A stretch of 64,000 nucleotides of DNA from Phycisphaerae bacterium (GCA_016873295.1 VGXM01000014.1:1-64000), one strand, 5' to 3'; positions 15,969 to 25,457 are shown, counted from the stretch's first letter. Notes: generated by a model not told the origin, from the letters alone. Made by a program: numbers and translations.

Positions 15969-17151
15969 GCATGTCGAACGCCGGGCGCGTGTGCTCAAGG
16001 CCCTCGACGGGGCCGTCGGGCTGGTGCTGTCCGGCGACGTGGCCCAGCCCCTGCACGGGCCCTGGTCCGCCGACCCCTACTTCACCTACCTCACCGGGCT
16101 CCGGGACGAGGCGGGGGCCGGCGTGCTCTTCGACGCCAGGGCCGAGGACCCCCGCCTGGCCTGCGTGCTCCTCCTCAAGCCCCGCAACCCCGAGATGGAG
16201 GTGTGGGACGGCTACCGCGATCCGATCTCCCTCGCGCTCCGCGAGCGCCTGGGGTTCACGTCGATCAAGCGCACCGGCGAGCTGCCCCGCCTGCTGACCC
16301 AGGCCCTGCGCCTGCGCAAGCGGGCCGCGTGCCTGCACCCCTTCGCCGTGTACGACGGGCCCGTTTCCCCGGACCTGGCCCTGTTCCGCAGGGTCGCCGA
16401 GCGCGTGCCGGGCGTGGCCATCGAGGACCGCACCAACCTGCTGCGGAAGATGCGGGCGGTGAAGAGCGAGGCGGAGATCGCGCTCATGCGCCGGGCCGCC
16501 CGCGTCACCCACAAGGGCTACGCCAGGCTGCTCGCGATGCTGGCGCCGGGCGTGGGCGAGCAGCAGGTCCAGCGCGTGCTCGACGAGGTCTTCGCGAGCC
16601 AGGGCGGCGGGCACGCCTACGGGCCCATCGTCGGCTCCGGGCTCAACGGCACCGTCCTGCACTACAAGGCCAACCGCGGCCCCGTGGGCGAGGGCGACCT
16701 GGTCGTGATCGACGCCGGGGCCAGCGTCGAGGGTTACGCCTGCGACGTCACCCGCACCTTCCCCGCCTCCGGGCGCTTCACGCCCGACCAGCGCGCGGTG
16801 TACGAGGTCGTGCTGCGGGCCCAGGAGGCGGGCATCGCGGCGGTCAGGCCCGGCGCCCGCCTCAGCGACGCCGATCGGGCCGCCCGCGACGCCATCGAGG
16901 CGGCCGGGTTCGGCGACTTCTACCCCCACGGCATCGGGCATCAGCTCGGGCTGGAGGTCCACGACGCCACCCCGGACGACCCCCTCGAACCCGGCATGGT
17001 CGTCACCATCGAGCCCGGCGTCTACCTCCCCGACCGCGCCCTGGGCGTCCGCATCGAGGACGACATCCTCGTCACGCCCGCCGGCGGCGAGAACCTCACC
17101 GCCTCTATCCCCAAGTCCATCGAGGCCATCGAGTTGGCGATGAGGCGCTGA
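15949..17151 (+). CDS. pepP: Xaa-Pro aminopeptidase (M24 family)
   Basis: 400 residues. An N-terminal creatinase-like domain (1-165) precedes the pita-bread M24 domain. The dimetal ligands are visible: Asp in VIDAGASVEG, Asp in YACDVTRTFP, His in HGIGHQLGLEVHD, Glu in TIEPGVYLP and Glu in VRIEDDILVT. It removes N-terminal residues preceding proline. The pattern YFTYLTGLRDEAGAGVLFD near residue 44 is typical of aminopeptidase P. It overlaps tilS by 20 bases, suggesting coupled translation. Confidence 0.92.
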   Translation: MAIATVEHVERRARVLKALDGAVGLVLSGDVAQPLHGPWSADPYFTYLTGLRDEAGAGVLFDARAEDPRLACVLLLKPRNPEMEVWDGYRDPISLALRERLGFTSIKRTGELPRLLTQALRLRKRAACLHPFAVYDGPVSPDLALFRRVAERVPGVAIEDRTNLLRKMRAVKSEAEIALMRRAARVTHKGYARLLAMLAPGVGEQQVQRVLDEVFASQGGGHAYGPIVGSGLNGTVLHYKANRGPVGEGDLVVIDAGASVEGYACDVTRTFPASGRFTPDQRAVYEVVLRAQEAGIAAVRPGARLSDADRAARDAIEAAGFGDFYPHGIGHQLGLEVHDATPDDPLEPGMVVTIEPGVYLPDRALGVRIEDDILVTPAGGENLTASIPKSIEAIELAMRR

Positions 17152-17154
17152 GGT

Positions 17155-17223
17155 GGGACCGGCCTCCGGCCGGTGTGCTTGACGCGGGACCGCCTCCTCA
17201 CAAACCGGCCGGAGGCCGGTCCC
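17155..17223. repeat. 20-nt perfect inverted repeat between convergent genes
   Basis: GGGACCGGCCTCCGGCCGGT (17155-17174) is the exact reverse complement of 17204-17223, with a 29-base spacer. It fills the gap between the pepP stop (17151) and the ctaB stop (17229). Each arm is itself largely palindromic. It may act as a two-way terminator; no T-run is present. The sequence has the look of an interspersed repeat. Confidence 0.8.
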
Positions 17224-17228
17224 GCCGG

Positions 17229-18188
17229 TCACCACGCCCAGCGGACGATCGTCTCGCCGGTCATCGCCAGGAGCAGCAGGGGCAGGTGGATGATGGAGCC
17301 GAAGAAGACGCCCCGGGCCGAGCTACGGTCGCGTCGGCGGACGATGCGCGCGACCAGCCAGAGGAACCCCGCGCCCGTGACGAGCGCCACGACGCCGTAC
17401 ACCGCGCCCACGCGCTGCGGCGCCAGCCACACGGGGGCGAGGGTCGCGGGCAGCAGGAGCGCCGCCGTGACCGCCATGACCGCCACGGTCCGCCGCCCCG
17501 ACGGGTCGACGACGGTGAGCACGCGGTACCCGCCCTTGACGTAGTCGTCTCGGTACATCCACGCCAGGGCCAGGAAGTGGGGGATCTGCCACAGGGTCAT
17601 GATGGCGACGAGCGCGAGGCCGGCGGGCTCGAAGAGGGCATCGACGCCGGGCAGCGCCGAGGCGCTGGTCCAGCCGATCAGCGGCGGCAGGGCGCCGGGG
17701 ATGGTGCCGACGAGCGTCGACGTGGGCGTCCAGGGCTTCATGGGCGTGTAGGCGAGGATGTAGACCACCAGGCACGCAAGGGACAGGAGCGCGGGCACGA
17801 CGCCGTTGATCGCCAGCAGCGTGCCGACCCCCAGCCCGCCCAGCGCGATCCCGACGCGGAGCACCCGCCTTGGGTCGACGCGTCCGGAGGGGATGGGCCG
17901 CTTCATGGTGCGGTCCATGCGGGCGTCGCGCTCGCGCTCCATGAACTGGTTGATGGCATTGGCGCCCGCGGCCGAGAGGGCCGTCCCGATCACGCACCCA
18001 AGCAGGGCGAGCGCGAACGGGGCGATCGTCCACTCGCGCGACGGGGCGGCGAGGAAAAACCCGACGACGGCGGTGATCGTGACCAGGCGCGTGATGCCCG
18101 GCTTGGTGGTCTCGTAGAGGCCCTGCAGCGAGCGCGCCATCGGCGCGATCGGTGACGGGGTCGGTGCGGTGTCCAGGGCCTGGGCCAT
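17229..18188 (-). CDS. ctaB: Protoheme IX farnesyltransferase (heme O synthase)
   Basis: 319 residues of the UbiA prenyltransferase family with about nine membrane segments. It adds farnesyl to heme B to give heme O, needed by heme-copper oxidases. The family motifs are present: YETTKPGITRLV near the start, NAINQFMERERDARMDRT (the NxxxDxxxD prenyl-diphosphate site) and the following KRPIPSGR, then YTPMKP and a DDYVKGGYRVL second Asp motif. The ATG at 18188 has no clear ribosome site; the second Met (MARSLQGLYETT) could also be the start. No cytochrome oxidase genes are in the window. Confidence 0.92.
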   Translation of the reverse strand: MAQALDTAPTPSPIAPMARSLQGLYETTKPGITRLVTITAVVGFFLAAPSREWTIAPFALALLGCVIGTALSAAGANAINQFMERERDARMDRTMKRPIPSGRVDPRRVLRVGIALGGLGVGTLLAINGVVPALLSLACLVVYILAYTPMKPWTPTSTLVGTIPGALPPLIGWTSASALPGVDALFEPAGLALVAIMTLWQIPHFLALAWMYRDDYVKGGYRVLTVVDPSGRRTVAVMAVTAALLLPATLAPVWLAPQRVGAVYGVVALVTGAGFLWLVARIVRRRDRSSARGVFFGSIIHLPLLLLAMTGETIVRWAW

Positions 18189-18327
18189 CGGGAGGTTCGC
18201 GGGGGGGGGCGGGGCCGCCGCCACGCCACTATACGAGCACCGCGCCCGCCCACCCTCTCGGCGCGCGGCAAAGCGGGCCCGGCGGAGACCCGCCGAACCC
18301 GCCAATGAAGGCCCGAAGCCCCGTCTC

Positions 18328-18777
18328 TCAGCACCCGGCGTTGAAGAGGTTCATGAAGGCCAGGAAGTCGTTGAAGTCGATCGCCCCGCTGGCGTCATAG
18401 TCGACGCACAGGTCCGAAGCGTTGAAGAGGTTCATGAAGGCGAGGAAGTCGTTGAAGTCGATGGCCCCGTTCTCGTCCAGGTCCGCCGGGGAGCACGCCC
18501 CGGGGCCCTGCCCCGGGCACACGCGCCCGACGACCCAGTACCCCGCCGACAGCACGTACTGGTTCGGTCCGACGATGGCGGTGGAGACCCCCGTGTCGAA
18601 CTGACCGATCGTGCCCGAGAGGCGGATCGTGTTGGGCCCGACCACGGCGAACGAGGGGTTGTTCCGCCCCACGCCGCCCGCGTCGAGCGTCGACCAGGCC
18701 ATGTGCAGCCCCTGGCCCCACGCGGCCGTGCCGCACCAGGCCAGGACGCACGCGGCGATGAAGATGAGCCTGTTCAT
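18328..18777 (-). CDS. Exported protein with two dockerin-like EF-hand units
   Basis: 149 residues. A signal peptide ends near GTAAWG (residue 21). After a short body come two near-identical units, ADLDENGAIDFNDFLAFMNL and VDYDASGAIDFNDFLAFMNL, with the D-x-D-x-G-x-I-D calcium-loop pattern of dockerin type I/EF-hands. The second unit ends the protein. Such endings are frequent in secreted planctomycete proteins; no cohesin partner is visible, so a cellulosome role should not be assumed. It lies 21 bases after the stop of the collagen-like gene on the same strand and is likely co-transcribed with it. Confidence 0.75.
   Translation of the reverse strand: MNRLIFIAACVLAWCGTAAWGQGLHMAWSTLDAGGVGRNNPSFAVVGPNTIRLSGTIGQFDTGVSTAIVGPNQYVLSAGYWVVGRVCPGQGPGACSPADLDENGAIDFNDFLAFMNLFNASDLCVDYDASGAIDFNDFLAFMNLFNAGC
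18338..18471. repeat. Direct repeat of about 53 bp encoding the two EF-hand units
   Basis: 18338-18390 and 18419-18471 are nearly identical (starting GCGTTGAAGAGGTTCATGAA), 81 bases apart. The nucleotide identity is higher than protein constraint alone requires, pointing to recent duplication or gene conversion. Confidence 0.7.
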
Positions 18778-18798
18778 GGGTGTTCCTCCTTTCCCGCG

Positions 18799-21009
18799 TC
18801 AGCGGCTGGCGCTGTTGTCCGGGAACGCCTTGCGGTCCCGCGTGCCGGGCGTGCGCTGCATGGGCGCCGGGTCCGGCAGGCGGTCGACGGCGTCGCGCGG
18901 CGCTGGCGCCGGGCGATCGGTCGAGACGGGGCGGGCGCTCTCGCCGGTCATGGTGAAGGGGTCGAGCCTGAGGTTCTCCAGGCCCTTGCGCTTGGCAACC
19001 ACGCGGAAGTCGAACTCCGCGTTGCTGCGCCCGCCCAGGAGCTCGCGCACGATGAAGTGATCGTCCTGCTTCTCGACCCAGACGCCCAGGGCCTCGCCGT
19101 TGAGCGTGATGAAGACCTTCATCGGGTGCTGTTGGTTGATGGTGACGGTCTCGAGGAAGAGGGGGTCCAGGTCGATGCGCGAGACGCCGTCGGTCAGTCG
19201 GCCCGAGCCGAAGTCCTCGAACCAGACCTCCGGCGACTCCTGGCAATAGAGGAGGCGCTGCCCCTGCGTGGTCTCCACCACGCCGCTCTTGGCGCCCGTC
19301 TGTCCGTTGAAGGTGATGGTGACCGCCCCCGCCGCGTTGTTGAGCGTCATGATCTTGGTCTCGGCGGAAACCTGGAAGCCGGTGGAGCCGTCGTCCTCCA
19401 AGAGCCGGATCCAGGCGCCGTTGCCGATGCCGTCGGAGCCGTCGAAGAAGCCGGTGAGGTTGCCGTTGGTGTTGCGGATGGCGACGGCGCCGCCGGTCGC
19501 GAACTGGTTCTCCGAGCCCTGGAGCTCGATGCTGGAGACGTTGACGGCGTTGCGGTTGAAGAGGATGATCTGCCCGGAGTTGGAGGCGTCGTCGCCCAGG
19601 ATCTGCACCGTCTCCTGCGAGACGTCGTTGCGGACGGAGACGAGCCCGCCGTTGTTGGCCGCGTCGCCGTCGAGGAAGACGGTGCTGGAGCCGTCGGCCG
19701 CGTTCAGGGTCAGGTACCCCGCGTCGGCGGAGTCGCCGCCGAGGGTGGCGCGGATGGCGCCGCTGCTGTTCCTCAGACGGAAGAGCCCGGCGTCGGCAGA
19801 GTCGCCGAAGAGCTCGACGGTGGTCAGCGGCGAGGCGGCGCCGTTGTTCATGGTGAGCGAGCCGCCGTTCCCCGACGTACCGCCGCGGATGACGACCGTG
19901 TCCGCGCCGTCGTTGTTCTGGACGTTGACCTCCCCGCCCTGCCCGCCGGTTCCGACGGAGCGGACGTTCAGGGCGCCGGCGAAGATGCCGTTGCCGGCGC
20001 TCTGGTCGTTGTCGGCGTCCAGCCAGCACACGACCGTGCCGTCGGACGCGTGGATCTCCCAGAAGCCCGAGGAATCGGCGAACGACGTGCCTCCGATGAG
20101 CGTCTGAGTGGCCGTGGTCGTGTTGTTGATGTCGAGCACCACGCCGTTGGCTGAGGCCCTCCAGCGCGAGGCCAGCGAGCCGTCGCGGAAGAGCTGGATG
20201 TCGTTGTCGATCCCGTCGACGTCGGCGAACAGCCTCACCGCCATCCCGCCGTCGCCGTCGTAGAGCGTCAGGTTCCGCGAGGCCCCGGCCCCGTCCATCC
20301 GCAGGTTGCCCGAACGCACCTGGAACCGCTCGCTCGGCGCGCTCGTGCCCACCGCGACGAACCCGCCGTTGTAGTAGGCGCTGGTGCCGTTGAGGGACCA
20401 GGGGATGCCCGGCGGTCCGGTGGGGCCCTGGGCGCCGGCGGGCCCTGCCGGACCGGTGGGCCCGGTGGGACCTGCCGCGCCGGCGGGCCCTGCCGGACCG
20501 GTGGGCCCGGTGGGACCTGCCGCGCCGGCGGGGCCTGCCGGACCGGTGGGCCCGGTGGGTCCTGCCGCCCCGGCGGGGCCTGCCGGACCCGTCGGCCCGG
20601 TGGGACCCACGTTCCCGGTCAGCGCAAAGAGCGCGTACGGCGCCGCCGTCACCCGCTGATTCGGGCTCAGCGTCACGAACGCCCCCGCCCCCGCGGGCGA
20701 GCGCACCGACACCTCAAGGAACAGGGCGGTGTTGTTGAACACCGCGCCGAAGTTCAGCTCGCTGCTGAACCGCCCCTCCACGAGGTTCACGTTGTTGAGC
20801 GTCAGGGTCGGGCCCACCTGCACGCCCAGCGAGTTGAGCAGCCGGAAGCGCAGGTCCGTGAGCCCGCTCACCAGCGAGGAGTTGAGGCGCAGTTCGCCCT
20901 GGTACGTGATCTGCGTGCCGAGCCCGGCCTGCCCGAGCGCCGTCGGCGCACCCGCCGCCAGCATCAGCACGACCGCGGCGCACCCTGTCAACATCCGAGG
21001 CATTCTCAT
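18799..21009 (-). CDS. Exported protein with collagen-like stalk and beta-repeat body
   Basis: 736 residues. A signal peptide (ends about residue 27, ALGQA) leads into a domain of about 100 residues starting [16 protein letters not shown]. Then come about 70 residues of Gly-X-Y collagen-like repeat made of [15 protein letters not shown] units (about 131-195). A long region follows of short repeats rich in Asn, Gly and Ser, such as [11 protein letters not shown] and [10 protein letters not shown], probably a beta-solenoid. Residues from about 590 form another domain ([20 protein letters not shown]) with a Pro-rich end. The design suggests a trimeric surface fibre. The ATG at 21009 has AAGGAGG five bases upstream. 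Confidence 0.75.
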   Translation of the reverse strand: MRMPRMLTGCAAVVLMLAAGAPTALGQAGLGTQITYQGELRLNSSLVSGLTDLRFRLLNSLGVQVGPTLTLNNVNLVEGRFSSELNFGAVFNNTALFLEVSVRSPAGAGAFVTLSPNQRVTAAPYALFALTGNVGPTGPTGPAGPAGAAGPTGPTGPAGPAGAAGPTGPTGPAGPAGAAGPTGPTGPAGPAGAQGPTGPPGIPWSLNGTSAYYNGGFVAVGTSAPSERFQVRSGNLRMDGAGASRNLTLYDGDGGMAVRLFADVDGIDNDIQLFRDGSLASRWRASANGVVLDINNTTTATQTLIGGTSFADSSGFWEIHASDGTVVCWLDADNDQSAGNGIFAGALNVRSVGTGGQGGEVNVQNNDGADTVVIRGGTSGNGGSLTMNNGAASPLTTVELFGDSADAGLFRLRNSSGAIRATLGGDSADAGYLTLNAADGSSTVFLDGDAANNGGLVSVRNDVSQETVQILGDDASNSGQIILFNRNAVNVSSIELQGSENQFATGGAVAIRNTNGNLTGFFDGSDGIGNGAWIRLLEDDGSTGFQVSAETKIMTLNNAAGAVTITFNGQTGAKSGVVETTQGQRLLYCQESPEVWFEDFGSGRLTDGVSRIDLDPLFLETVTINQQHPMKVFITLNGEALGVWVEKQDDHFIVRELLGGRSNAEFDFRVVAKRKGLENLRLDPFTMTGESARPVSTDRPAPAPRDAVDRLPDPAPMQRTPGTRDRKAFPDNSASR
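20432..20611. repeat. Four 45-bp tandem repeats encoding the collagen-like stalk
   Basis: Units start at 20432, 20477, 20522 and 20567. The first two are almost identical and the last is the most diverged. Each encodes 15 residues, so unit loss or gain keeps the reading frame; the stalk length may vary between strains. Confidence 0.85.
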
Positions 21010-21347
21010 GACATCCTCCTTCTTGTGCGAGGTCAGGGGCAATAGCCGCTCGCCCTGACGTCGCGGCTCCCCGGGAGCCGGGCTCTCCCATTGACAGCCC
21101 GCTCCTGCAGGAACCGTACTTAGTGCGCACTCCCGATCGCAACGAGGAAAACTCCCCCATTCCTGCGCACGCCCTGAGGTAAGGGCCTCACGGAGCGTCG
21201 CTCGGGGCCGCGTCGTCCGGGCGCGAGGGGTGTCGATCGCGGCGAGAGCGCCCGATCCGCCGACGCGCCGCATCCGCCTGCGGGCGCACCGCGGACGGGC
21301 CAGCGCCCACGGGCGGGCAGCACGGGTCATGGCACTTAGAATGGCCC
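21010..21347. other. 338-bp divergent intergenic region
   Basis: It lies between the collagen-like gene (minus) and mnmA (plus). The AAGGAGG for the minus-strand gene is at its left end. A TTGACA occurs at 21091-21096 on the plus strand, but the nearest -10-like TACTTA is 20 bases further, too far for a normal promoter. A GC-rich palindrome (GGCTCCCCGGGAGCC, 21065-21079) is present. Nothing else is recognised. Confidence 0.45.
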
Positions 21348-22568
21348 ATGAAGCCCGCGGGGCCGAAGGTCCTGGTCGCGATGTCGGGCGGCGTCGATTC
21401 CTCGGTCGCCGCGGCTCTATTGCGGCGCGCCGGCTACGACGTCGTCGGGTGTTTCATGCGCCTGGGCGCGCCCGGCGAGATGCTCGACACGCTGACTCCC
21501 GACGCGGGCGACCGCCCGGCGCCAGCCGTCCGGATCGGGCGCCAGGGGTGCTGCTCGATCAACGACGCCGCCGACGCGCGCCTCGTCGCCGCCCAGCTCG
21601 GCATCCCCCTCTACGTCTGCAACTTCAAGAAGGACTTCGGGCGCGTCATCGACTACTTCGTGGGCGAGTACGTCGCGGGACGCACGCCCAACCCCTGCGT
21701 CCGCTGCAACGACTGGCTCAAGTTCGGCAGGCTGCACGCCTACGCCCGCCAGATCGGGGCCGACTTCGTCGCCTCCGGGCACTACGCCCGCGTCGAGCCC
21801 GATCCGCGCACGGGCCGCCCGCGCCTGCTCCGAGGCGTCGATCACGCCAAGGACCAGTCCTACGTCCTCTTCGGCGTGCCCCGCGCCCAACTGGCCCACG
21901 TACTGCTGCCGATCGGCGCGATGGAGAAGCCCGCCGTGCGCGACCTGGCCCGCTCGATGGGGCTCCCGGTCTTCGACAAGCCCGACAGCCAGGAGATCTG
22001 CTTCGTCCCCGACAACGACTACGCCGGGCTGGTCGAGCGGGCGGCGCCCGGAGCGGCGTCCGAGGGCCCCGTCGTCGACACCGCGGGGCGGCGCCTGGGC
22101 ACCCACGCCGGGCAGCACCGCTACACCGTCGGGCAGCGACGCGGCCTGTCGCTCTCCCTCGGGCACGCGGTCTACGTGGTTGCCAAGGCCCCGGCGACGA
22201 ACACCGTCGTCGTGGGCGGGCGCGACGACCTGCTCGCCGGCGCCTGCCTCGCCGACGAGGCCAACTGGCTGATCGACCCGATCGACGCCCCGCGCCCGGT
22301 GCTGGCCCGCTACCGCCACAACTCGCGGGCCGTGCCCGCCCTTGTCCGCCCCGCGCCCGACGCCGTTTGCCCCACGCCCTCGGGGCGGGCCGGCGCCTTC
22401 GAGGTCGAGTTCGACGAGCCCCAGCACGCGGTGGCGCCGGGGCAGGCGATCGTGCTCTACGACCGCGGGGAGCCCGACCTGGTCCTGGGCGGCGGCTGGA
22501 TCACCTCGTGCGCCCCGCCGCGCTCGTCGGCGCGGGGCGACTCTTCCTTCTTCATGATGAAGAGGTAG
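21348..22568 (+). CDS. mnmA: tRNA-specific 2-thiouridylase
   Basis: 406 residues. MnmA puts sulfur at position 2 of the wobble uridine in Lys, Glu and Gln tRNAs. The PP-loop [12 protein letters not shown] is at residues 11-22. The first catalytic Cys is in [13 protein letters not shown] and the persulfide Cys in [21 protein letters not shown] is also family-typical. The usual MnmA end, GGGWI, is at about residue 386; the last 20 residues ([20 protein letters not shown]) are an extension that runs antisense through the end of the neighbouring methyltransferase gene, giving a 112-bp overlap. Confidence 0.93.
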   Translation: MKPAGPKVLVAMSGGVDSSVAAALLRRAGYDVVGCFMRLGAPGEMLDTLTPDAGDRPAPAVRIGRQGCCSINDAADARLVAAQLGIPLYVCNFKKDFGRVIDYFVGEYVAGRTPNPCVRCNDWLKFGRLHAYARQIGADFVASGHYARVEPDPRTGRPRLLRGVDHAKDQSYVLFGVPRAQLAHVLLPIGAMEKPAVRDLARSMGLPVFDKPDSQEICFVPDNDYAGLVERAAPGAASEGPVVDTAGRRLGTHAGQHRYTVGQRRGLSLSLGHAVYVVAKAPATNTVVVGGRDDLLAGACLADEANWLIDPIDAPRPVLARYRHNSRAVPALVRPAPDAVCPTPSGRAGAFEVEFDEPQHAVAPGQAIVLYDRGEPDLVLGGGWITSCAPPRSSARGDSSFFMMKR

Positions 22569-23317
22569 TTGAACCCGCGCAGGAAGAAGTTCCCCTCCTC
22601 GGCGGCCCGGCGCCAGTTGCCGCGCCGCAGCTTCCGGTTCTGCCGAACCACGCACACGATGTCGACGGGGCGGAAGGACCGGCGCAGGACCGAGAACAGG
22701 TCGAACCCGATGGGCATGAAGCGGTCCGGGCCCGAGCCCTTGCCCTTGCGGAACGAGTCCGACACGTACATCGCCATGTAGCGCCGGTCTCGGAGCACGC
22801 GGTGGATCTCCGCGATCACCCGCTCCATGGCGGCGTAGTACTCGTTCGCCGCCCCCGGCGCCGCCGCGTCCAGCCGACCGATGCAGCGCGGGTCATCGCT
22901 GTAGTCGATGTGCGTCGAGTAGGGCGGGTCGACGAAGACGAAATCGGCCTTGGCGTCCTCCAGCGGCAGCGAGCGGGCGTCGGCCCGGAAGATGTCGGGC
23001 CGCGCCGGCGCCAGGTCGTAGCCCAGCCCGCGCCGCCCCAGGTCGCGGGCCACGTCCAGCGTCGTCCCCGACCCGCACATCGGGTCCACCACCAGGTCCC
23101 CCTCGCGCGTGTAGCGGTGGAGCAACTGCCAGACCACCCAGCTGGGCGTGGCCCCGGCGTAGTCCCTGTCCCCCTGCATCCGCCCGACGTTGGGCGAGTC
23201 GTAGTGCTGACTGGGGTACTCCCAGAGCGTGGTCGTCTCGGGGCGGAGCGGGGGGCGCTGACCGGGGCGGGCCGCGCCGCGACGCCCCGGGCCGGGCGAT
23301 GGACCGGGCCCGGTCAC
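22457..23317 (-). CDS. DNA methyltransferase (N6_N4_Mtase-like), probably solitary
   Basis: 286 residues. The SAM-binding motif DPMCGSGTTLD at 78-88 precedes the catalytic DPPY at 130-133, the opposite order to the fused enzyme at 312-1850. Neither a long target-recognition domain nor an adjacent nuclease gene is seen, so it may be an orphan methyltransferase; an RNA substrate cannot be excluded. It starts with a GTG whose last bases overlap the nrnA stop (GTGA), so translation is coupled to the upstream genes. The core seems to end near [10 protein letters not shown]; the last 30 residues lie antisense to mnmA. Confidence 0.82.
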   Translation of the reverse strand: MTGPGPSPGPGRRGAARPGQRPPLRPETTTLWEYPSQHYDSPNVGRMQGDRDYAGATPSWVVWQLLHRYTREGDLVVDPMCGSGTTLDVARDLGRRGLGYDLAPARPDIFRADARSLPLEDAKADFVFVDPPYSTHIDYSDDPRCIGRLDAAAPGAANEYYAAMERVIAEIHRVLRDRRYMAMYVSDSFRKGKGSGPDRFMPIGFDLFSVLRRSFRPVDIVCVVRQNRKLRRGNWRRAAEEGNFFLRGFNYLFIMKKEESPRADERGGAHEVIQPPPRTRSGSPRS

Positions 23318-24387
23318 GCCGACGTTCCGCGTGCGAGGGCGGCCCCGAGCAGCTCCACGACCCTGGCGCGGGCCTGGTCGAGCGTCAGCGCGACTCGCGC
23401 CCCCGCCGCCCCGGTGTGACCGCCGCCGCCGAGCAGGCCCGCGACGGCGTTCACGTCGATGGTCCCTTCCCCGCCCTTGCTCCGCAGGCTGAGCTTGGTC
23501 ATGGGCCCCTGCCCCGCCTTGGGCTCCTGCTCCGTGAGCAGCACCGACACGCGCACGGAGGCGATCGTCGCGGGCAGGTCCACCAGCCCGCCCGTGTCGC
23601 CCGCGACCGCGCCCGATCGCGCCAGGTCCTCGCGGCTCAGCGACATCGTCGCGATCCGTCCCTGGTGGTGCAGCGCCAGCGACGACAGGGCCCGGGCCAT
23701 CAGCGCCAGACGCTCCGGGCGGTCCTGCTGCTCGGTGGTCTGGTACAGCGCGACGTGATCGGCGCCGGCCTCGATCAGGTCCGCGGCGACCCGCAGCACC
23801 GCCGCCGTCAGGTTCGAGTGCCTGAACCACCCCGTGTCCGTCGCCACGCCCAGGTACAGCGGGTCCGCGACCTCCCTCGGGAGTTGGGCGATCGAGCCGA
23901 GCCGCAGCAGGAGGCGGCAGAGGTCCGCCGCGGGCTGGGCCGCCGCCGCCCACGACACGTCGATGCAGCGCCGGTCGGCGATCTCCGGGTCGCCCTGGCG
24001 GTGGTGGTCGACGATCGCGGTGTGCGCCGCCCGCGGCTTGAGCCACCCCGCCGCATGCTCCACCTGCGACCACGAGCCCGTATCGACCACGAGCACGCCG
24101 TCGGGCTCACGGTTCTCCGGGGGCGACTCGCGGTCGAAGAACCGGGCCGGGGTGGGGGCGACCAGCGCCTTGGCCCAGTGGGGCCACGGCGCCCAGTACC
24201 AGAGCTCCACGCGGCGCTCGCCGGGCATGCCCACCTTCGCCAGCGCGCGCGCCAACGCGAGCGTGCTGCCCAGGGCGTCGCCGTCGGGCTTCTCGTGGGT
24301 CAGGATGACCACGTCGCGCCGGCCGCGGAGCCAGTCCGCCAGGTCCGCCAGCGAGGTGTTGGGGGCGTAGCCGTTGGCGGGTTTCAT
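23314..24387 (-). CDS. DHH-family phosphoesterase (NrnA-like nanoRNase/pAp phosphatase)
   Basis: 357 residues. The DHH domain shows HEKPDGDALGS, VVDTGS and AIVDHHRQG (the DHH motif), and ATDTGWFRHSN. The C-terminal DHHA1 domain carries GLLGGGGHTGAAGA. Proteins of this layout degrade short oligoribonucleotides and often dephosphorylate pAp. The ATG at 24387 overlaps the ribF stop by four bases, and its own stop overlaps the methyltransferase start, giving a three-gene coupled operon. Confidence 0.85.
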   Translation of the reverse strand: MKPANGYAPNTSLADLADWLRGRRDVVILTHEKPDGDALGSTLALARALAKVGMPGERRVELWYWAPWPHWAKALVAPTPARFFDRESPPENREPDGVLVVDTGSWSQVEHAAGWLKPRAAHTAIVDHHRQGDPEIADRRCIDVSWAAAAQPAADLCRLLLRLGSIAQLPREVADPLYLGVATDTGWFRHSNLTAAVLRVAADLIEAGADHVALYQTTEQQDRPERLALMARALSSLALHHQGRIATMSLSREDLARSGAVAGDTGGLVDLPATIASVRVSVLLTEQEPKAGQGPMTKLSLRSKGGEGTIDVNAVAGLLGGGGHTGAAGARVALTLDQARARVVELLGAALARGTSA

Positions 24388-25331
24388 CGGGCCGCGGCCT
24401 CCGTGGCGTCGTCGAGCATCGTGCGCACGCGTGCGACGTCCCGGTCCATCTGTCGGCACAGCGCGCCGGCGCTCTCCACCCGGACCTGGTCGCGCACGAA
24501 TCCGGTGAACTCCAGGCGCATCCTCCAGCCGTACTCGGGGAGCCCCGCGATGTTGCCCCCGGCCCCGGCAGCGACGTCGAGAAGGTAGGGCTCCACGCGC
24601 CGGCCCCGCCCGTCGAAGGTCGGGCGCGTGCCGACGCTGATGGCGGCCCGCGCCCGTCGACCGTCGGGGAGGTGGGCGACCCCGGCGTACACGCCGTCGG
24701 CGGGGAGAAGGTCGTCGGTCCGCAGGTTGGCGGTCGGGAACCCCAGCGTCCGCCCGAGGCGGTCGCCCGCGATCACCTCGCCGACCAGTTCGTGGGGTCG
24801 GCCCAGGACGATCGCGGCGTCGCGCACCCGTCCGTGCCGGATGAGCCAGCGGGCGATCGTGCTCGACGCGGTGACGATCGACCGGTCGTCGAGGGCGACC
24901 TCGACCGGCGCCAGCAAGTCGACGCCGAACCCCGTCTCGGCGCCCAGGCGTTCCAGGAGCGCGACGTCCCCCGCCCGCCCCTTGCCGAACCTGAAGTCCC
25001 TCCCCTCGACGATCGCGGCGGGGCCCAGCTCGCGGGCCGTCTCGGCGATGAACTCCCGCGGCCCAAGGGCCAGCAGGCGGTCGCTCGGAGCCAGTCGCCG
25101 GACCTCGTCGGCTCCGAGCCCCTTGAGCAGTTCGACCCGGCGCTCGAATCCCCCGATCCGGTGCGGCGCCCGCCCCGGGTCGAGCACCGTCATGGGGTGG
25201 GGGTCGAAGGACAGGACGACCACGCGGTGCCCGCCCTCGTCGGCGACCCGGCGCGCGGCGCGGACCAGGGCGGCGTGCCCCACGTGCACGCCGTCGAAGT
25301 TCCCGATCGTCACCACCGTCCGTCCGGGCAT
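24384..25331 (-). CDS. ribF: Bifunctional riboflavin kinase/FAD synthetase
   Basis: 315 residues. The N-terminal nucleotidyltransferase domain has IGNFDGVHVGHAALV at the start and SFDPHPMTVLDP; the C-terminal riboflavin kinase domain has GDRLGRTLGFPTANLR and DGVYAGVAHL. It makes FMN and then FAD from riboflavin. The ATG at 25331 gives MPGRTVVTIGNFDG, a normal start. It is divergent from putA, an FAD enzyme, with 126 bases between the starts. Confidence 0.93.
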   Translation of the reverse strand: MPGRTVVTIGNFDGVHVGHAALVRAARRVADEGGHRVVVLSFDPHPMTVLDPGRAPHRIGGFERRVELLKGLGADEVRRLAPSDRLLALGPREFIAETARELGPAAIVEGRDFRFGKGRAGDVALLERLGAETGFGVDLLAPVEVALDDRSIVTASSTIARWLIRHGRVRDAAIVLGRPHELVGEVIAGDRLGRTLGFPTANLRTDDLLPADGVYAGVAHLPDGRRARAAISVGTRPTFDGRGRRVEPYLLDVAAGAGGNIAGLPEYGWRMRLEFTGFVRDQVRVESAGALCRQMDRDVARVRTMLDDATEAAAR

Positions 25332-25457
25332 AAGGGGCAAGGGTAGGGGCCGAGGGGGGCGCACCGGCGTTCGGAGGACATTCGGCGCGGCGGCGCGCAC
25401 GCGGGTGAACTCATAGAGTCTGCCCCAACCGCCCGCACCCCTTCCGGACCCGCCACG

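Noticed and set aside
18328-18777. Dockerin units as proof of a cellulosome
   Set aside because: No cohesin or scaffoldin is in the window, and such EF-hand endings are general in planctomycete secreted proteins.
20432-20611. Regular 45-bp repeats as a CRISPR array
   Set aside because: There are no unique spacers; the repeats are in frame and encode Gly-X-Y collagen-like residues.
21091-21122. TTGACA with TACTTA as a sigma-70 promoter for mnmA
   Set aside because: The spacer is 20 bases, too long, and the site is more than 220 bases from the start codon.
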